From assembly GCA_937911325.1 (NCBI GenBank), contig CALDSD010000101.1:47305-111304 (forward strand): a DNA stretch of 64,000 nt, given 5' to 3'. Shown here piece by piece: positions 37,595 to 46,550 of the stretch. Within the stretch, counting starts at the first letter, position 1; the number at the start of each line of letters is the position of its first letter. The notes under the pieces were generated by a model, which saw nothing but the letters and a program-made list of their open reading frames with translations, searched no databases and was not told where the DNA came from. The stretch comes from an uncultured Neomegalonema sp. GTDB taxonomy: Bacteria > Pseudomonadota > Alphaproteobacteria > Rhodobacterales > Rhodobacteraceae. The position numbers and the translations under genes are program-made.

Positions 37595-38602
37595 ATGATC
37601 CGCTTTCCATTTGTACGCTCCAAGAACGCCGACGGCGAGCCGGAGAAAGAAGAGCTTGCGGATCAGCCGCTGACGCAAGTCGACGCGGCGGAAGAGGGAG
37701 ACGCCCCGAAAGAGGGGTCCGCTTCAGGCGATGAAGTCATTCAGCCCGCGGTCGCGGTGCGCATTGAGGATGCTGGTTTCGACCTCGACAAGCTGACGGA
37801 CAACGCGTCGTCGGACGAGCCTGCGGCCAACGGCGCAGGGGCGACCGCCCGCGTTGGGGTGATGGGCGCCGCGCCGCTTGAGGCGGCCACGGCGGACGCT
37901 GATGCAGCCGAGGCGTCCACCGACGAGACGCCCAACGTTGCGCCCGGAAACGCGCCGGCCCCGGAGGTTCAGGCGCGGATGGTCGAAGCGATGCTTTTCG
38001 CGTCCGAAAAGCCGTTGTCTACGACAGAGCTGTCCGAACGGATGCCCGTGGGATGCGATGCGGCGATCGCCGTACGAAAGGTCGAGGAGATGTACGCGGG
38101 TCGAGGGGTCACCCTGGTGCGCGTCGCCGGCAAATGGGCGTTCCGCACTGCGCCGGACCTGTCGCATCTCATGCAAACCGAGGCCATCGAATCGCGTCGC
38201 CTGTCCCGCGCCGCCATCGAGACGCTTGCAATCGTCGCATATAATCAACCGGTGACGCGGGCGGAGATCGAGGAGATCCGTCAAGTCGGCGTCTCACGCG
38301 GAACGATCGATCTGCTGATGGAGCTTGAATGGATCAAGCTCGGCAGGCGGCGTCAAACGCCGGGTCGGCCGGTGACGTTCGTCACCACTGACAAGTTCAT
38401 GGAGCATTTTGGGCTCGAGTCGATCAAGGATCTGCCTGGTCTCGAAGAGTTGCGCCAATCAGGCTTGCTGGAAAGTCGACCGGCCCCCGGATTGCCGTTT
38501 GGGGCGAGCGGGGAAGACGACGAGGACCACGAACCTTTCGAACTCGACGACGAGGAGGAAGACGAGGCGGACGATCAGCGCCAACAAGATCTCATCATGT
38601 GA
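37595..38602 (+). CDS. scpB: Segregation and condensation protein B, with long acidic N-terminus
   Basis: 335 aa, longer than the usual 190-250. Residues 1-120 are Ala/Asp/Glu-rich low complexity (for example DADAAEASTDETPNVAPGNA). The conserved core starts at VQARMVEAMLFASEKPLSTT and includes LSRAAIETLAIVAYNQPVTR, EIRQVGVSRGTIDLL and GRPVTFVTTDKFMEHFG. It ends with another acidic tail rich in Asp and Glu. Two winged-helix domains that dimerise and stabilise the SMC-ScpA complex. The tatABC genes that often follow scpB in relatives are absent. Confidence 0.93.
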   Translation: MIRFPFVRSKNADGEPEKEELADQPLTQVDAAEEGDAPKEGSASGDEVIQPAVAVRIEDAGFDLDKLTDNASSDEPAANGAGATARVGVMGAAPLEAATADADAAEASTDETPNVAPGNAPAPEVQARMVEAMLFASEKPLSTTELSERMPVGCDAAIAVRKVEEMYAGRGVTLVRVAGKWAFRTAPDLSHLMQTEAIESRRLSRAAIETLAIVAYNQPVTRAEIEEIRQVGVSRGTIDLLMELEWIKLGRRRQTPGRPVTFVTTDKFMEHFGLESIKDLPGLEELRQSGLLESRPAPGLPFGASGEDDEDHEPFELDDEEEDEADDQRQQDLIM

Positions 38603-38617
38603 GCACGGGCGTCCGAT

Positions 38618-39757
38618 TCAGGTCTGTCGAAAGTGTTTCGACAACCGAAGTCCTTGAGCCTGGTAGTTTGACCCGATACCGACGCCGTAGAGCGTGTCAG
38701 GCGTCTCTAGCATGGGTTCATAGATGAGCTGGCCGACGATCTGACCATGTTCGAGGGCGAACGGCGCTTCGTGACAGCGAACTTCCAGAACGCCTCTCGC
38801 GCCGGCCCCGCCAGTCGCTTCATGCCCGAAACCCGGGTCGAAAAACCCAGCGTAATGCACCCGGAACTCGCCGACGACGGCTTGGTAGGGCGTCATTTCG
38901 GCTGCGCAGTCGGGCGGCACATGGACGGTCTCGCGGCTTACGAGAATGTAAAACGCGCCGGGATCCAAGATCATCGACCCGTTTCTGGACGCGAAAACCG
39001 GGTCCCAGAACTCGGCAGGGTCGTAATGACCAAGCTTCGACAGATCGATCAGCCCCGAATGACGGCGCGCGCGGTAGCCGACGGGCGGACCGTCTTTCGG
39101 CTGGAGATCCACGCTGAAACTCAATCCAGGTCCAAACGACGTCGCGCCCGGGATCAGCCTCTGGTCGCGTTGAAGTCTCTCAAGCTCCTCCGCGGTGAAC
39201 CGTGGTTGGCCTTGCCGAAAGCGGATCTGGTTGAGCCGGTCGCCGGAGCGGGCGAGGACACTGAACGTCCTTGGGGAGATCTCGGCGTAGAGAGGTCCGT
39301 CATATCCGGGCTCGATGCGATCAAACTCGACGCCGCGATCGGTGATGAGGCGGGTGAACACGTCAAGCCGACCAGTTGAGCTCTTTGCGTTCGCAACGGC
39401 TGAGACGTCGTGCGCGAGGCGCACGCGCTCTTGCAACGGAACGACATAAACACAGCCGGTTTCGAGCGCTGCGCCCGCGCTCAAGTCGATCTCGTGCATC
39501 CCAAAGTCTTTGAGGCGATCTTCGACGGTGTTCTCGGCCCCCGCCAGAAAGCTCGCGCGGACCCGATACGCTGTGGATCCCAGTCTCAAGTCCAAGCTGG
39601 CGGGTTGTACCTGCGCGTCGGTGACGGGGTCTCCAGTTTCGATCGGCGTTATCGCGCCGTCGGCAATCATCCTGCGAATGGCTTGCGACGGGAGGACGCC
39701 CGCGCGGCGCGGCGTGTCGACTGGGTTCGCGGCGGGAGTGTCGGACGCTGGGTGCAA
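38618..39757 (-). CDS. dcd: 2'-deoxycytidine 5'-triphosphate deaminase, long form
   Basis: 379 aa, about twice the length of E. coli Dcd, matching the alphaproteobacterial long form with a duplicated dUTPase-like fold. Motifs include PASLDLRLGSTAYRVRASFL, ANAKSSTGRLDVFTRLITD, GYDGPLYAEISPRTFSV and in the second half GFFDPGFGHEATGGAGARGV. Supplies dUTP for dTMP synthesis. Convergent with scpB, 15 bases apart; tRNA-Pro lies upstream on the same strand. Confidence 0.9.
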   Translation of the reverse strand: MHPASDTPAANPVDTPRRAGVLPSQAIRRMIADGAITPIETGDPVTDAQVQPASLDLRLGSTAYRVRASFLAGAENTVEDRLKDFGMHEIDLSAGAALETGCVYVVPLQERVRLAHDVSAVANAKSSTGRLDVFTRLITDRGVEFDRIEPGYDGPLYAEISPRTFSVLARSGDRLNQIRFRQGQPRFTAEELERLQRDQRLIPGATSFGPGLSFSVDLQPKDGPPVGYRARRHSGLIDLSKLGHYDPAEFWDPVFASRNGSMILDPGAFYILVSRETVHVPPDCAAEMTPYQAVVGEFRVHYAGFFDPGFGHEATGGAGARGVLEVRCHEAPFALEHGQIVGQLIYEPMLETPDTLYGVGIGSNYQAQGLRLSKHFRQT

Positions 39758-39821
39758 AACTGGCCTGCCGCCTCTTATGGCTCGGCGCGGGAACGCGCGA
39801 TTCCGGATCGTTCGCGGCGAG

Positions 39822-39898
39822 TGGTCGGGCCGGCGGGATTCGAACCCACGACCTCTTGCGCCCCATGCAAGCGCGCTACCAGGCTGCGCTACGGCCCG
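39822..39898 (-). tRNA. tRNA-Pro (GGG)
   Basis: 77 bases including encoded CCA (39824-39822). Acceptor CGGGCCG pairs with CGGCCCG, D-arm GCGCAGCCTGGTAGCGC, anticodon stem-loop CTTGC-ATGGGGC-GCAAG with anticodon GGG, T-arm GTGGGTTCGAATCCCGC. Located between dcd and the merR-ihfA genes, a conserved position in this class. Confidence 0.96.
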
Positions 39899-39972
39899 AC
39901 GGCGCCGCGAAGACAGGCTCTATAACGCGGGCGGCGCGCGGCGGCAACGCCGATCACGCCGCCGCCGCTGTG

Positions 39973-40413
39973 CTAAAGCGTTTCGTTCGCCTGCGCCAGT
40001 CGCGCCCGCAGCGCCACAAGACTATCGAGCGTTGCGCGCAATTTTTTCTTTTGATCCTGCGGCGAAGACGGCGCCGGGCCGGCGTCGATCAAGTCCATAT
40101 CGATGTCCAAGGGGTCCAACACTGCGCCTGCGCGCGCAGCCTCGGGGCGCTGCGGGCGCGGTTGTGCGCTCCGCGTCAGAAACGGCTCGGCGCCCTCACA
40201 GCTCGCCAGCGCCTCCAGCTCCATCAGCGTTCGATTGTCGCTCCGCAAAAGCAGCTGCACGCCCTCGAGAATTCCGCAATCTCTTTGGGTGAGCCTGCCG
40301 TCGGGCGCGGATGCTGAAAAAACAGGACCGAGCTTTGTTATCCAGAACCGCGCAAGCTGGATGTCTGCGCCGATCCGCGCGCAGACGTCCTCAAGAGGCG
40401 AGTCCTCGGCCAT
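39973..40413 (-). CDS. MerR-like small regulator downstream of ihfA
   Basis: 146 aa. The first 65 residues fit a MerR-type winged helix in degenerate form (LEDVCARIGADIQLARFWIT, then GRLTQRDCGILEGVQLLL); a Pro/Ala linker and a Lys/Arg-rich coiled C-terminus follow (KKKLRATLDSLVALRARLAQ). Such a gene directly behind ihfA is common in alphaproteobacteria. The usual RxYx MerR motif is poorly conserved, so DNA binding is an inference. Nine bases after the ihfA stop. Confidence 0.75.
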   Translation of the reverse strand: MAEDSPLEDVCARIGADIQLARFWITKLGPVFSASAPDGRLTQRDCGILEGVQLLLRSDNRTLMELEALASCEGAEPFLTRSAQPRPQRPEAARAGAVLDPLDIDMDLIDAGPAPSSPQDQKKKLRATLDSLVALRARLAQANETL

Positions 40414-40421
40414 GCCGCGAC

Positions 40422-40766
40422 TTACTCGGTGCTGATTGCTTTGGTTTCGCCGTTCAGTCGTCCTTTGAGCACATGACTGGCTCGGAACGAGAGAACCCGA
40501 CGCGGCGAGATCGTCGCTTCTTCACCGGTCTTGGGGTTGCGACCGATACGAGCCTTTTTCTCGCGCACCTCAAAAGCTCCAAACGACGAGATTTTGACAG
40601 CGCCCTCTTGCACGAGCGCCTGCATGATCTCGCCGAGCACGCGTTCCACGAGCGCTGCGCTGTCTTCGCGCGAAATCGGCTCTGGCGGTTCGCTGCTGCG
40701 ATTGAGGACGCCGAGGCGATACACCGCCTCCGTCAGGTCCGCTCGGGTCAATGTCTTGTCGCTCAT
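40422..40766 (-). CDS. ihfA: Integration host factor subunit alpha
   Basis: 114-aa HU/IHF family protein. [20 protein letters not shown] at the N-terminus, [27 protein letters not shown] in two parts forming the beta-arm, and the tip Pro of the arm in RNPKTGE. A short insertion (SEPPEP) follows the first helix. Forms a heterodimer with IhfB that bends DNA. Preceded by a 164-base AT-rich gap after fabH and followed by the merR-like gene. Confidence 0.92.
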   Translation of the reverse strand: MSDKTLTRADLTEAVYRLGVLNRSSEPPEPISREDSAALVERVLGEIMQALVQEGAVKISSFGAFEVREKKARIGRNPKTGEEATISPRRVLSFRASHVLKGRLNGETKAISTE

Positions 40767-40930
40767 GCTTTCAGCCTTCTGCGCGCCTCGCTAGGTCGAC
40801 CGTCACCCCGTCGGCGCCATATTTTCGACGCCCGTTTCTCTCCAGATTTACCGGAACTGCCTAAAATCAAGGCAATCCGGACGTATTTTCAACGACTTGT
40901 AATAATAATAGATATGTCGGAATTGAGGCT

Positions 40931-41908
40931 TTACCAGCGCAGAAGCGCTCCACCCCAGGTCATTCCGCCGCCCATGGCCTCCATGAGCAGCAAATCGCCG
41001 CGTTTGATGCGGCCATCCTGAACGGCTGCATCAAGGGCAAGGGGGATCGAAGCGGCTGACGTGTTGCCATGCTTCTGCACGGTGATCACGACTTTCTCCA
41101 GAGAAACCCCCAATTTCTTGGCGGTGGCTTCGATGATCCGGATATTGGCCTGATGGGGCACAACCCAGTCGATGTCTTCTTCCGCGACGCCGGCCGCGTC
41201 CAACACAGCGCGTCCGGTCGCAGCGAGGTTGACAACCGCGTGACGAAACACTTCGCGGCCCTGCATCCTAAGATGCCCCGCGGTTTGCGTCGTCGAAGGG
41301 CCGCCATCGACATAGAGCAGTTCGATATGATCTCCGTCGGAGTTGAGATCTGTCGCCAGAACGCCCCGGTCCGTTTCCGCGCCCGACGCGTTTTCCGCGC
41401 GCAGCACGACCGCTCCGGCGCCGTCGCCGAACAGAACGCAGGTGGTGCGATCGGTCCAGTCGAGGATTCGCGAGAAAGTCTCCGCGCCGATCACAAGAGC
41501 CGTCTTCGCCTGACCCGCCTTGAGGAAGTTGTCGGCGGTCGCCAACGCATAGATAAAGCCGGAGCAAACAGCCTGTTGGTCAAAAACAAAAGCTCGCTTG
41601 GCGCCGAGCGCCGACTGCACCTTCGCGGCGGTCGCCGGAAAGGTGTAGTCAGGGGTGGCGGTGGCGACGATGATCAGATCCAGCTCGGCCGGATCCACCC
41701 CCGCATGTTCAAGCGCGGCCCTGGCTGCGTTTGTCGCAAGGTCCGAGGTGCGCTCGCCCTCCGCTGCGACATGCCGCTCGTGAATGCCCGTTCTCTCGAC
41801 AATCCAGTCATGGGTGGTGTCGACGATCTGCGCCATCTCCGCATTCGTAATCACGCGCTCGGGCAGGTACGAGCCGCAGCCAAGACAAACGGAGCGGGTT
41901 GTGGTCAT
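40931..41908 (-). CDS. fabH: 3-oxoacyl-ACP synthase III
   Basis: 325 aa thiolase-fold enzyme starting fatty acid synthesis by condensing acetyl-CoA with malonyl-ACP. Catalytic triad visible: Cys in [13 protein letters not shown] near 114, His in [11 protein letters not shown], Asn in [23 protein letters not shown] and [17 protein letters not shown] at the end are typical. Lies downstream of plsX in the conserved rpmF-plsX-fabH order. Confidence 0.96.
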   Translation of the reverse strand: MTTTRSVCLGCGSYLPERVITNAEMAQIVDTTHDWIVERTGIHERHVAAEGERTSDLATNAARAALEHAGVDPAELDLIIVATATPDYTFPATAAKVQSALGAKRAFVFDQQAVCSGFIYALATADNFLKAGQAKTALVIGAETFSRILDWTDRTTCVLFGDGAGAVVLRAENASGAETDRGVLATDLNSDGDHIELLYVDGGPSTTQTAGHLRMQGREVFRHAVVNLAATGRAVLDAAGVAEEDIDWVVPHQANIRIIEATAKKLGVSLEKVVITVQKHGNTSAASIPLALDAAVQDGRIKRGDLLLMEAMGGGMTWGGALLRW

Positions 41909-42039
41909 GCCAGCATTCCCAAAAGCGCGCGCTGCAACGTCTCGCGCTTGTCACGCATCGGCGTGCGGCTTTGTCGAAAGGCGGATCGGCTGATCATGAG
42001 GCGTTGCCTGAGTGTGAGGACCAATGCTCGTCGCAAAGG

Positions 42040-43170
42040 CTAGGATTCGATTTGAGGATCATCTTGGTCCGACGCCAGTTTTGCAACCTGGCGTACGATG
42101 CGGTCGGCGATCCTCTCTCGTCCCAGGCGCGCGGCGAGCGCGACCGCCGAGGCGACGCCCACGCCGTCCGCCGCGCCATGGCTTTTGACGACGACGCCGT
42201 TGAGCCCGAGGAAAACGCCGCCATTCACCCGTCGCGGGTCGATCCGCAGCTTAAAGGCTCTCAGCGGACCATACGCAAACAGGGCCGCGATGCGCCCGCG
42301 CCAGCTGTCCTGGAAGGCCTGACGAAGGAAGCCGCCAATCAACCGAGCCGTGCCCTCAGCCGTCTTCAGCGCGACGTTTCCCGTGAAGCCGTCGGTGACG
42401 ATGACATCCGCAGCGCTGCTGGCGATCTTGTCGCCCTCGATGAAGCCGACATAGGAGAAACCCGCGGCGTCTTGATCGGCGGCGTCTTTGAGCCTGTCGG
42501 CTGCTTCGGCGATTTCGGGCCGGCCTTTGGCGTCTTCGGCGCCGATGTTGAGCAAAGCGACGCGAGGCTTTTCGACATCCAGCGTCAAGCGAGCGTATTC
42601 CGCGCCCATCAGCGCGTAGTCGAACAAGTTGCGCGCTTCGGCCCGGATGTCTGCGCCCATGTCGAGCACGACGTTGAACCCGGCCGGGTTCTGCGAGGGC
42701 CAATGGGCGGCGATCGCGCTGCGTCCAATGCCGGGCGCCAAGCGCAGGCGAACCATTGACATGGCCATCAATGCGCCGGTGTTGCCCAAGGAAACGGCGG
42801 CGGCGGCCTCGCCGGAGGCGACCGAATCCAGGCAGCGCCACATCGAACTCTCGCGGCCGCGGCGCAACGCATCCGTCGGCCGGTCGCCCATCGCCACCGT
42901 CGCCTCGCAGTCGCGAAGCTCCACACGTGTGGACAGGGTTGGGCGTTTCACGAGCAGCGGCCGCAAAGCGGCTTCCGGCCCATGGAGCAAGAAGCGCAGG
43001 TCGGCGGCGGCCGGTTGCTTCAGCGCCTCAGCCAGGCCATCGACGACCGCTGTCGGTCCCAGATCTCCGCCCATTGCGTCGATCGAGAGCACGACGGCTT
43101 CCTGAGCGTCCTGCTCGTTTCCGGCGTTGTCAGCCTCTTGCGACCCCGACGCGGCCTCATCTCTCGCCAT
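42040..43170 (-). CDS. plsX: Phosphate acyltransferase
   Basis: 376 aa. Makes acyl-phosphate from acyl-ACP for phospholipid synthesis. Diagnostic segments: LSIDAMGGDLGPTAVVDGLA near residue 28, CEATVAMGDRPTDALRRGRE, AAVSLGNTGALMAMSMV, FVEGDK-like FIEGDKIASSAADVIVTDGF and VFLGLNGVVVKSHGAAD. An N-terminal acidic extension of about 25 residues precedes the core. Separated from fabH by 131 bases. Confidence 0.95.
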   Translation of the reverse strand: MARDEAASGSQEADNAGNEQDAQEAVVLSIDAMGGDLGPTAVVDGLAEALKQPAAADLRFLLHGPEAALRPLLVKRPTLSTRVELRDCEATVAMGDRPTDALRRGRESSMWRCLDSVASGEAAAAVSLGNTGALMAMSMVRLRLAPGIGRSAIAAHWPSQNPAGFNVVLDMGADIRAEARNLFDYALMGAEYARLTLDVEKPRVALLNIGAEDAKGRPEIAEAADRLKDAADQDAAGFSYVGFIEGDKIASSAADVIVTDGFTGNVALKTAEGTARLIGGFLRQAFQDSWRGRIAALFAYGPLRAFKLRIDPRRVNGGVFLGLNGVVVKSHGAADGVGVASAVALAARLGRERIADRIVRQVAKLASDQDDPQIES

Positions 43171-43290
43171 TTCTGGTCACCATTCTAGAGCTCTCGCGCC
43201 AGAGAAGCGCTTCGGCGCGCGCAACATCGACTTAGGCGCGTCGATCGAGCCAACGCAAGAAGTTGAGCCAAGCGACCCGCTAGACGCGAC

Positions 43291-43316
43291 AAAGCCGGCC
43301 CACAGCGTGAACCGGC
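43291..43316 (-). terminator. Hairpin downstream of rpmF
   Basis: Minus strand GCCGGTTCA pairs with TGGGCCGGC (nine pairs including two G-U) around a 5-base loop, followed by TTTG. A moderate terminator separating rpmF from plsX. Confidence 0.55.
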
Positions 43317-43366
43317 CTGTTAAAGGGAAGATGATCACCCGAACAGGGCGGAAGCGTGGCCTGTGC

Positions 43367-43573
43367 CTACGCTGCTTCCTCGTCGTCGAAATCATCTTCG
43401 ACCTGAGCAATGACTTCACGCCCGGCATAGTGGCCGCATGCTGCGCAAACGTGATGCGGGCGGCTCAGTTCACCGCAGTTCGAGCACTCGATGTAAGCAG
43501 CTGCGCCAAGCTTGTCGTGCGCGCGACGCATGTTGCGCTTCGAGCGCGTCACTTTACTCTTAGGGACCGCCAT
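43367..43573 (-). CDS. rpmF: 50S ribosomal protein L32
   Basis: 68 aa. Starts [20 protein letters not shown], the universal L32 N-terminus; the zinc-binding cysteines are in CSNCGE and [12 protein letters not shown], so this is the C+ (zinc) form. An acidic tail DDFDDEEAA ends it. Positioned between DUF177 and plsX as in many bacteria. Confidence 0.97.
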   Translation of the reverse strand: MAVPKSKVTRSKRNMRRAHDKLGAAAYIECSNCGELSRPHHVCAACGHYAGREVIAQVEDDFDDEEAA

Positions 43574-43808
43574 TCTAGGCCTCTCACAACTCGGCGCCGA
43601 TCCAGGCGGCGTTCAGAGCCATCCCAAACTCGGCGTGGGGCGCAACGGCAAGAACCTGTTGACGCCCAGCAATTCCAAAGAAGCCGCGAAAATACGCATC
43701 TTGCGTCGTTGCGCAAGTGCAATCTGCGATCCTTTTCATCGAACAGCGCCGCGCGGGCCCGTTCTCGTCTCACGCCATTGCCGCAACAGGGGGTGTCGCG
43801 CCACGACG

Positions 43809-44474
43809 TTACTTGGCGCGCTTGGCGTCTTTAGCGCCGTCCGTGCGATTTTCCGCTGTCCCAGCCGCGTCATCCCCTGAAGATCCGGCAAGTTTCTCCC
43901 GAAGCTCTGCGAGATCGGCGAACGGGTGCTTTTCCAACGGTTCGTTCGGATCCACCCCGGGCGGCGCCGCCACCGTCGGCTCTAAAAGGGCTCCGCTAAC
44001 ACGCGGATAGGGATCCAACGCCAACGAAAACTCCTCCAGGGCGATTGCGCCCACATCGAGCACGTCCGGGATCGGTTCGACGTCCGGTCTTTCGTCATCG
44101 ACATCGACGGTGACCTCCTTGGCGTCGACGGCGCCATGTCCGAATCGGCGTTCCACCGGGCACGAGAGCGATGCCGGGACCGGGTCGAGCGTCTGGACGC
44201 AAGCTTGGCTCAGCTCGGCGGTGACTTGGCCGTCGAGCCTCCAGCCGGCGCGACCCCAAGGCGTTAACTCAGCGCGGATCTGGAACTCGTCGAGCGTTAG
44301 CAATCCATACTCTTCCGCGATCGCCCGGCGCTCGTCGTCCGACGCGGTCTCCAGGATCTCTACCGTTCCGGGACGCGCCGCCAAACGTTTGAGGTCCACA
44401 TGTCGGGAGAACGGACCTGGCGTCTCTCGCCCGATTTCAGGATCGTTTTCAGATGTTTCGCGGTGTTTCGCCAT
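43809..44474 (-). CDS. DUF177 (YceD) family protein
   Basis: 221 aa. YceD/Rnc-associated family: RAELTPWGRAGWRLDGQVTA, QACVQTLDPVPASLSCPVER with the paired cysteines, and the LDVGAIALEEFSLALDPYPR motif. YceD-family proteins are implicated in 23S rRNA accumulation in plants and bacteria and usually sit next to rpmF. A Lys/Ala/Asp-rich C-terminus follows. 235 bases before rpmF contain no other gene. Divergent from bamE. Confidence 0.88.
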   Translation of the reverse strand: MAKHRETSENDPEIGRETPGPFSRHVDLKRLAARPGTVEILETASDDERRAIAEEYGLLTLDEFQIRAELTPWGRAGWRLDGQVTAELSQACVQTLDPVPASLSCPVERRFGHGAVDAKEVTVDVDDERPDVEPIPDVLDVGAIALEEFSLALDPYPRVSGALLEPTVAAPPGVDPNEPLEKHPFADLAELREKLAGSSGDDAAGTAENRTDGAKDAKRAK

Positions 44475-44674
44475 GTCGCCGCCTTATCCGTTCTGTTTTT
44501 TGGTCGTCAGTTGATCACGATCAGAATGCTTGCGCTCTTTTGCAGCGATGGGTAGCTCCGGAGGTCGGGATAGATTAACCAGACGCCAATAGTTGCGCGA
44601 TGCTCGGATACATCTCTCTGCATCGCTTTTCAAATCGGCTTGAAAAGCCCACGGAATGCACCTTGGAGAGGTCA

Positions 44675-45205
44675 ATGGAACGTTCGCTTGCGCCTGCCGC
44701 TCACGCCAGCTTGACGATGTCAGGCACGCGACCGCTGAAGACGCGCGCCGGTTTCGCCGCGTTGGCGTTGGTTTTCGGGCTGTCAGCGGCCGGCTGTACG
44801 CCGATCACGCATACCCACGGCTACACGCCCCGCGCCACTGAGCTTGAAGAGATCCGCGCCGGTCAGGACACGCGGGAGACGGTTCAACGAAAGCTGGGCA
44901 GACCGTCGACCATCGGATCGTTCGATGAGGACGATTGGTATTATATCTCGATGAAGACGGAAGCTTTGGCCTTCTTTGAGCCTGAGGTCGTCGATCAGCA
45001 AGTCGTCACTGTCAGTTTCGATTCCACCGGCGTTGTGGAGAATGTGAACCGCTATGGCCTCGAAGACGGCCAAGTGGTTGATCTGGTGACGCGCACCACT
45101 CCCACCAGCGGTCGCAAGCTGACCATCCTCCAACAGATCTTTGGCAATCTCGGCCGCTTCGATACGCAGGACGGCGGGGGGGCGATCGGTAGCAGCCCGT
45201 TCTAG
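44675..45205 (+). CDS. bamE: Outer-membrane assembly lipoprotein, BamE/SmpA family
   Basis: 176 aa from ATG 44675. The lipobox is LSAAGC (cleavage before Cys near residue 41); a basic stretch and hydrophobic FAALALVFGL precede it. The BamE core follows: GQDTRETVQRKLGRPSTIGS, DDWYYISMKTEALAF and VVTVSFDSTGVVENVNRYGL. Component of the beta-barrel assembly machine. GGAGAGG lies just before the ATG; ATG 44717 would give a shorter signal peptide. Divergent from DUF177, a conserved pairing. Confidence 0.88.
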   Translation: MERSLAPAAHASLTMSGTRPLKTRAGFAALALVFGLSAAGCTPITHTHGYTPRATELEEIRAGQDTRETVQRKLGRPSTIGSFDEDDWYYISMKTEALAFFEPEVVDQQVVTVSFDSTGVVENVNRYGLEDGQVVDLVTRTTPTSGRKLTILQQIFGNLGRFDTQDGGGAIGSSPF

Positions 45206-45212
45206 AACGCCG

Positions 45213-46439
45213 CTAGGCCTCGAGCGTGGGCCGCTTGATGCTTAACCAGAGCAGGGCGGCCCCGGCCAGACATAGAAGCGGAACCATCGCCAAGTTCACC
45301 GCGCTCCAGCCGAAAAAGTGCAAGAGCGCGCCGGAACTGGCGGACGCCACTGCGACGAGGCCAAAAACGCAAAAGTCGTTGAACCCCTGGATCTCAGCGC
45401 GTTCCTCGGGGGCGTGGCTGCTCGCAAGCAGGCTTGTCGCGCCGATAAACCCGAAGTTCCAGCCGACGCCCAAAAGAATGAGCGCGAGATAGAAGCGCTC
45501 GATCTCAACGCCGCTCAACGCGACGACGCCGCAGCCGGCCAGCAGCGCCAGTCCGACAGCCATGATCCGGATATGGCCAAACCTGTTGATCAGTCCGCCT
45601 GTGAAGAAACTCGGCGCGAACATCGCAAAAACATGCGCCCCAATCACCGAGCCGGCCTGATCGACGCTCAGCCCGCATCCCACCATCGCCGTCGATGTGG
45701 AGGTCATCACGAGGCTCATCAGCGCGTAGGTGATCATGCCGCACAGGATCGCGACTTGCGTCACTGGCTGCGCGAGGATTTCGCGCAACGGTCGGCCGGA
45801 GCGGGGCGCGCCTTTGGCGCGGCGAGGCGGCTTTGGGATGTCCAAGGCCAGAATCGGAATTGCGCCGATCAAGTTGACGCCTACGACGGCGGCGAAGGCG
45901 CCGGCGAGGGCGAAGGGCGCCAGCGCGTCCTTGAACGTGGCGGCGACCCAAGGCCCCGTGAACGCCGCGACGAGCCCCCCGGCCAAAACCCATGCGACAG
46001 CCTTTGGTTTGAAATGTTCTGGCGCGGTGTCGGTTGCCGCGAAGCGGAACAGGTGTTGATGCGACTGGTAAATCCCTGTGAAGGCCGCTGCGACCAGAAG
46101 CAGGGGAAAAGAGTTGATCACAATCGCCGTCGCCGAAAGCGCCCCGCCGATCGCTCCTGCGGCGATGCCCAACAGAAATCCCGCCTTTCGACCGATCCGT
46201 CCCATCAGCAGCGACGCCGGAGCCGAGGCGAACATGCTTGCGACAACCATCACCGTGATCGGAAGGGTCGCGAAAGCCGGATTGGACGCGAGCATCGCGC
46301 CCGCGAGCGGCGAGAAACCGATCTGGATGAGCAGCTGGGTCGAGAGGATCGCCTGCGCAAGAAACAACGCGCCGACGTTCCTCTTTGTGCGTGCGTCGAC
46401 GGGCTCGTGCACGGGCGCCGTGTCTGCAGTCGAAGTCAT
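45213..46439 (-). CDS. Major facilitator superfamily transporter
   Basis: 408 aa with about twelve membrane segments in two halves separated by a basic loop (PKPPRRAKGAPRSGRPLREI). The A-motif is seen as LLMGRIGRKAGFL between segments 2 and 3 and in weaker form GGLINRFGHIRIM in the second half. The substrate is not apparent; small-molecule or drug efflux is possible. Convergent with bamE by 7 bases and followed upstream by the P450 gene on the same strand. Confidence 0.85.
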   Translation of the reverse strand: MTSTADTAPVHEPVDARTKRNVGALFLAQAILSTQLLIQIGFSPLAGAMLASNPAFATLPITVMVVASMFASAPASLLMGRIGRKAGFLLGIAAGAIGGALSATAIVINSFPLLLVAAAFTGIYQSHQHLFRFAATDTAPEHFKPKAVAWVLAGGLVAAFTGPWVAATFKDALAPFALAGAFAAVVGVNLIGAIPILALDIPKPPRRAKGAPRSGRPLREILAQPVTQVAILCGMITYALMSLVMTSTSTAMVGCGLSVDQAGSVIGAHVFAMFAPSFFTGGLINRFGHIRIMAVGLALLAGCGVVALSGVEIERFYLALILLGVGWNFGFIGATSLLASSHAPEERAEIQGFNDFCVFGLVAVASASSGALLHFFGWSAVNLAMVPLLCLAGAALLWLSIKRPTLEA

Positions 46440-46550
46440 CTCACCGTCTCCGGGACCACCTGTGTCGGACCCTAGACGCGACGGCGGTCAGGCGGAAGCC
46501 GTTGAGGTGTGACGGCGACAATTCGCCCGGGCCGAGGGCGGCCCCGCCCG

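Noticed and set aside
40767..40930. IHF autoregulatory site upstream of ihfA
   Set aside because: AATCAAGGCAATC resembles WATCAANNNNTTR but fails at the TTR end; AT-richness alone is not enough.
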